A stretch of DNA of 7,969 nt, taken from the NCBI GenBank assembly GCA_934233735.1, contig CAKQGQ010000040.1, forward strand, positions 1-7,969, read 5' to 3'. Within the stretch, counting starts at the first letter, position 1; every line of letters begins with the position of its first letter. Positions 7,007-7,969 of this stretch are shown piece after piece. The notes below the pieces were generated by a model. That model was not told the origin of the DNA. It did no database searches and saw only the letters and a program-made list of their open reading frames with translations. This DNA is from an uncultured Clostridia bacterium (GTDB taxonomy: Bacteria; Bacillota; Clostridia; Peptostreptococcales; Anaerovoracaceae). The position numbers were made by a program, and so were the translations under genes.

Positions 7007-7176
7007 GAATAAAATCCCTCGGCATTTCTCACTACTCATGGCAGTACAAGTAACTCAAAACGCGCCTACCTGTTTGCGATTATCCTTCGGCAACTGCCTG
7101 CCGTATCTACAGGCGGAGAATGGCTTCTTTCCCTTGCGGTATGGAAAAGCTTTCGTTTCTCCGTCGTGTATGCATT
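7007..7176 (-). promoter_or_regulatory. Leader with competing hairpins upstream of the DUF4430 genes
   Basis: This 170-base gap separates the repeat-protein gene from the small DUF4430 gene. Two mutually exclusive stems are visible: CGGCA at 7088-7092 with TGCCG at 7099-7103, or CTGCCTG at 7094-7100 with CAGGCGG at 7110-7116 (one wobble pair). Outside these, CCGCAA and TTGCCG on the minus strand can pair with one mismatch and enclose the region. Such an arrangement could be a regulatory leader, but it matches none of the riboswitch classes I know, and I see neither a confident promoter nor a T-run. The function is inferred only from layout. Confidence 0.3.
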
Positions 7177-7557
7177 CTATTCCGCAGCTTCTTCAAGTCT
7201 CGCGGCTTCTGCCGCCTGCTGCTCGCGAAGCTGCCTGCGGTATTCCTTATGGCGCTCGCGTTTTTCACGCCTCCGTTTCTTGCCTTCTAAATAATGTTCC
7301 GCGACCGGTCTGGTGCCTGCTTTTTCAAGCATTCTCGTCCATGGTCCGAACCGTTTTTTAAGCTCCCGGTCATACAGCACATCTTTGCGCATAGGCTCTC
7401 TGCCGTATTTCATGGTGAAATCCCGCACCAGCTGCAGCAATTCCGCATCGCTCATTTTGGTGTAGGGTGCGCACAGGGCGTTGAGCTTCCGCGCCTTTTC
7501 CGAATCGGTCAAGTTCGGATCCTCCTCGATACTCTGTTTCAGTTCTCGCTGATTCAT
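7177..7557 (-). CDS. Small basic protein with one homing-endonuclease-associated repeat
   Basis: This encodes a 126-residue cytoplasmic protein. The ATG at 7557 is chosen because AAGGAGA lies six bases upstream; an in-frame start eight codons earlier lacks this. Residues about 36-84 match the homing-endonuclease-associated (HNH-associated) repeat: a helix (AELLQLVRDFTMK), YGREPMRKDV, then KRFGPWTRMLEKAG. In known proteins this repeat sits next to HNH or other nuclease domains and probably helps DNA recognition. Residues 1-35 are helical and charged. Residues 91-126 are a long Arg/Lys/Glu/Ala-rich helix (KKRRREKRERHKEYRRQLRE). No nuclease motif is present, so this is a stand-alone repeat protein, possibly DNA-binding or regulatory. 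The gap of 183 bases to the DUF4430 gene allows but does not prove a shared transcript. Base composition resembles the flanks, not the AT-rich neighbours. The repeat assignment is fairly sure; the role is unknown. Confidence 0.88.
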   Translation of the reverse strand: MNQRELKQSIEEDPNLTDSEKARKLNALCAPYTKMSDAELLQLVRDFTMKYGREPMRKDVLYDRELKKRFGPWTRMLEKAGTRPVAEHYLEGKKRRREKRERHKEYRRQLREQQAAEAARLEEAAE

Positions 7558-7570
7558 GTTCCATCTCCTT
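7558..7570 (-). promoter_or_regulatory. RBS of the repeat-protein gene
   Basis: On the minus strand AAGGAGA (plus coordinates 7564-7570) lies six bases before the ATG at 7557, which fixes this start over an earlier in-frame one. Confidence 0.88.
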
Positions 7571-7703
7571 CTGATAGACAAAATGATTTTGAAGCTTCTA
7601 TCTATACTCTAATTCTGTTTCCTTTTGCGGGCGGTGCTTCCCTTTTGCCTCCGCCCGCTGTAAGGATATATAAGGATGTCTGTTTTATCTCAGGCTCAAA
7701 CCG
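7571..7703. other. Upstream region of the repeat-protein gene with inverted repeats
   Basis: No gene is supported here. GCGGGCGG at 7627-7634 is an exact reverse complement of CCGCCCGC at 7651-7658 (16-base loop). Nearer to the gene, GATAGA and TCTATC flank a CAAAAT/ATTTTG palindrome at about 7573-7602. A short direct repeat TAAGGAT occurs twice at 7661-7677. The promoter of the repeat-protein gene is expected here, but I could not identify convincing -35 and -10 boxes. The inverted repeats could be operator sites. Confidence 0.4.
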
Positions 7704-7746
7704 CCGCAAAAAACGGCAAAAGCGATGATTCCGCCAATCATCGCTT
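7704..7746 (-). terminator. Probable intrinsic terminator for a gene to the right
   Basis: AAGCGATGATT at 7720-7730 is the exact reverse complement of AATCATCGCTT at 7736-7746, with a five-base loop. Read on the minus strand, the stem is followed by TTGCCGTTTTTT, a T-rich tail interrupted by GCCG. On the plus strand no T-run follows, so the signal points leftwards. It would end a transcript arriving from the right edge, such as the partial frame ending at 7858. Confidence 0.55.
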
Positions 7747-7857
7747 CTGTGACAAATTTTCGCTATGCAAACCCTTTGATAACTTTTTAACATCACAGCT
7801 TCCTGCTGTGGTGCTTGCGTTTCTCCGGTTTTGCTTTTTGTAGGTCTTCTGACTGAT

Positions 7858-7968
7858 CTATTCATGCGCGTGAAGCCCTGCAGTCTTTGAGACCGCGTCC
7901 TCTTTTTCGCGCAAACGCATTGCTTCAGCCTTCTCTCCGGGCCATGACAGCCCTTCCAATGACCGGTT
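7858..7968 (-). CDS. Possible 3' end of a gene cut by the window edge
   Basis: One minus-strand frame is open from the right edge to TAG at 7858-7860 and reads like the end of a normal protein: EGLSWPGEKAEAMRLREKED and onward, ending in GLHAHE (36 codons). The Glu/Lys/Ala/Leu content suits a helical cytoplasmic tail. A terminator-like hairpin follows 112 bases further on, which supports a gene end here. An internal ATG would leave a 20-residue frame. I do not recognise the family. A second frame is open over the same bases but has an implausible Arg/Cys/His/Gln-rich composition. Confidence 0.35.
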   Translation of the reverse strand, partial: NRSLEGLSWPGEKAEAMRLREKEDAVSKTAGLHAHE

Positions 7969-7969
7969 T

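Noticed and set aside
7007..7176. Known riboswitch (cyclic-di-GMP type I or cobalamin) upstream of the small DUF4430 gene
   Set aside because: Some pieces recall the closing stem of a cyclic-di-GMP riboswitch, but the GCAAAGCC core, the GAAA tetraloop context and the usual length are absent. No cobalamin box is present either.
6849..7728. Plus-strand open frames of 144-170 codons over the DUF4430 signal peptide and the repeat-protein gene
   Set aside because: They are antisense to genes with strong ribosome binding sites; their Cys/Phe/His/Ser-rich content is typical of shadow frames.
7602..7865. Minus-strand frame of 87 codons
   Set aside because: It runs through the terminator-like hairpin, lacks a ribosome binding site and is Arg/Lys/Cys-rich without any domain. 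Its frame overlaps a more natural partial frame ending at 7858.
1..7969. CRISPR array or insertion-sequence transposase
   Set aside because: No regularly spaced short repeats and no transposase frames are visible on either strand; the only repeats are hairpins and the coding repeat in the giant gene.

Overview
The window looks like chromosomal accessory DNA from an anaerobic Gram-positive bacterium of the class Clostridia. The signs are strong AGGAGG-type ribosome binding sites, a MazF remnant of the Bacillus/Clostridium type, a large serine recombinase of the clostridial type, and a secreted giant protein whose C-terminal module (Lys-rich, ending near 'KQCKYASRTW') resembles surface proteins I associate with Anaerovoracaceae and relatives (Family XIII). 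The family assignment is an inference from recalled similarity. All genes I support lie on the minus strand, so transcription runs from right to left.

Right to left: (1) 7747-7969 holds the possible 3' end of a gene cut by the window edge, followed by a terminator-like hairpin (7704-7746). (2) 7177-7557 encodes a 126-residue basic protein with one homing-endonuclease-associated repeat but no nuclease domain. (3) 6994-7176 is a leader with competing hairpins. (4) 6025-6993 encodes a 322-residue secreted DUF4430 protein. (5) 93 bases further on, 1696-5931 encodes a 1411-residue secreted multidomain protein with a tandem N-terminal repeat, beta-sandwich regions, a cell-surface domain, a Listeria-Bacteroides repeat, a second DUF4430 domain and a basic C-terminal module. 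(6) 238-1680 is a graveyard of a mobile element: an unrecognised small frame, the C-terminal two thirds of a mazF toxin gene, and the C-terminal part of a large serine recombinase, all in the same orientation and each lacking its 5' end. (7) 1-237 is non-coding and contains several hairpins.

The two DUF4430 genes are close, co-oriented and without a clear terminator between them. I infer that they form one unit for extracellular binding or adhesion; the ligand is unknown. The most interesting structure is compositional. The DNA from about 2800 to about 6900 is AT-rich, but the signal-peptide end of the first gene and the C-terminal module of the second gene are GC-rich like the flanks. This suggests that an AT-rich ligand-binding cassette has been exchanged between host-type export and surface-retention ends, next to a decayed recombinase.
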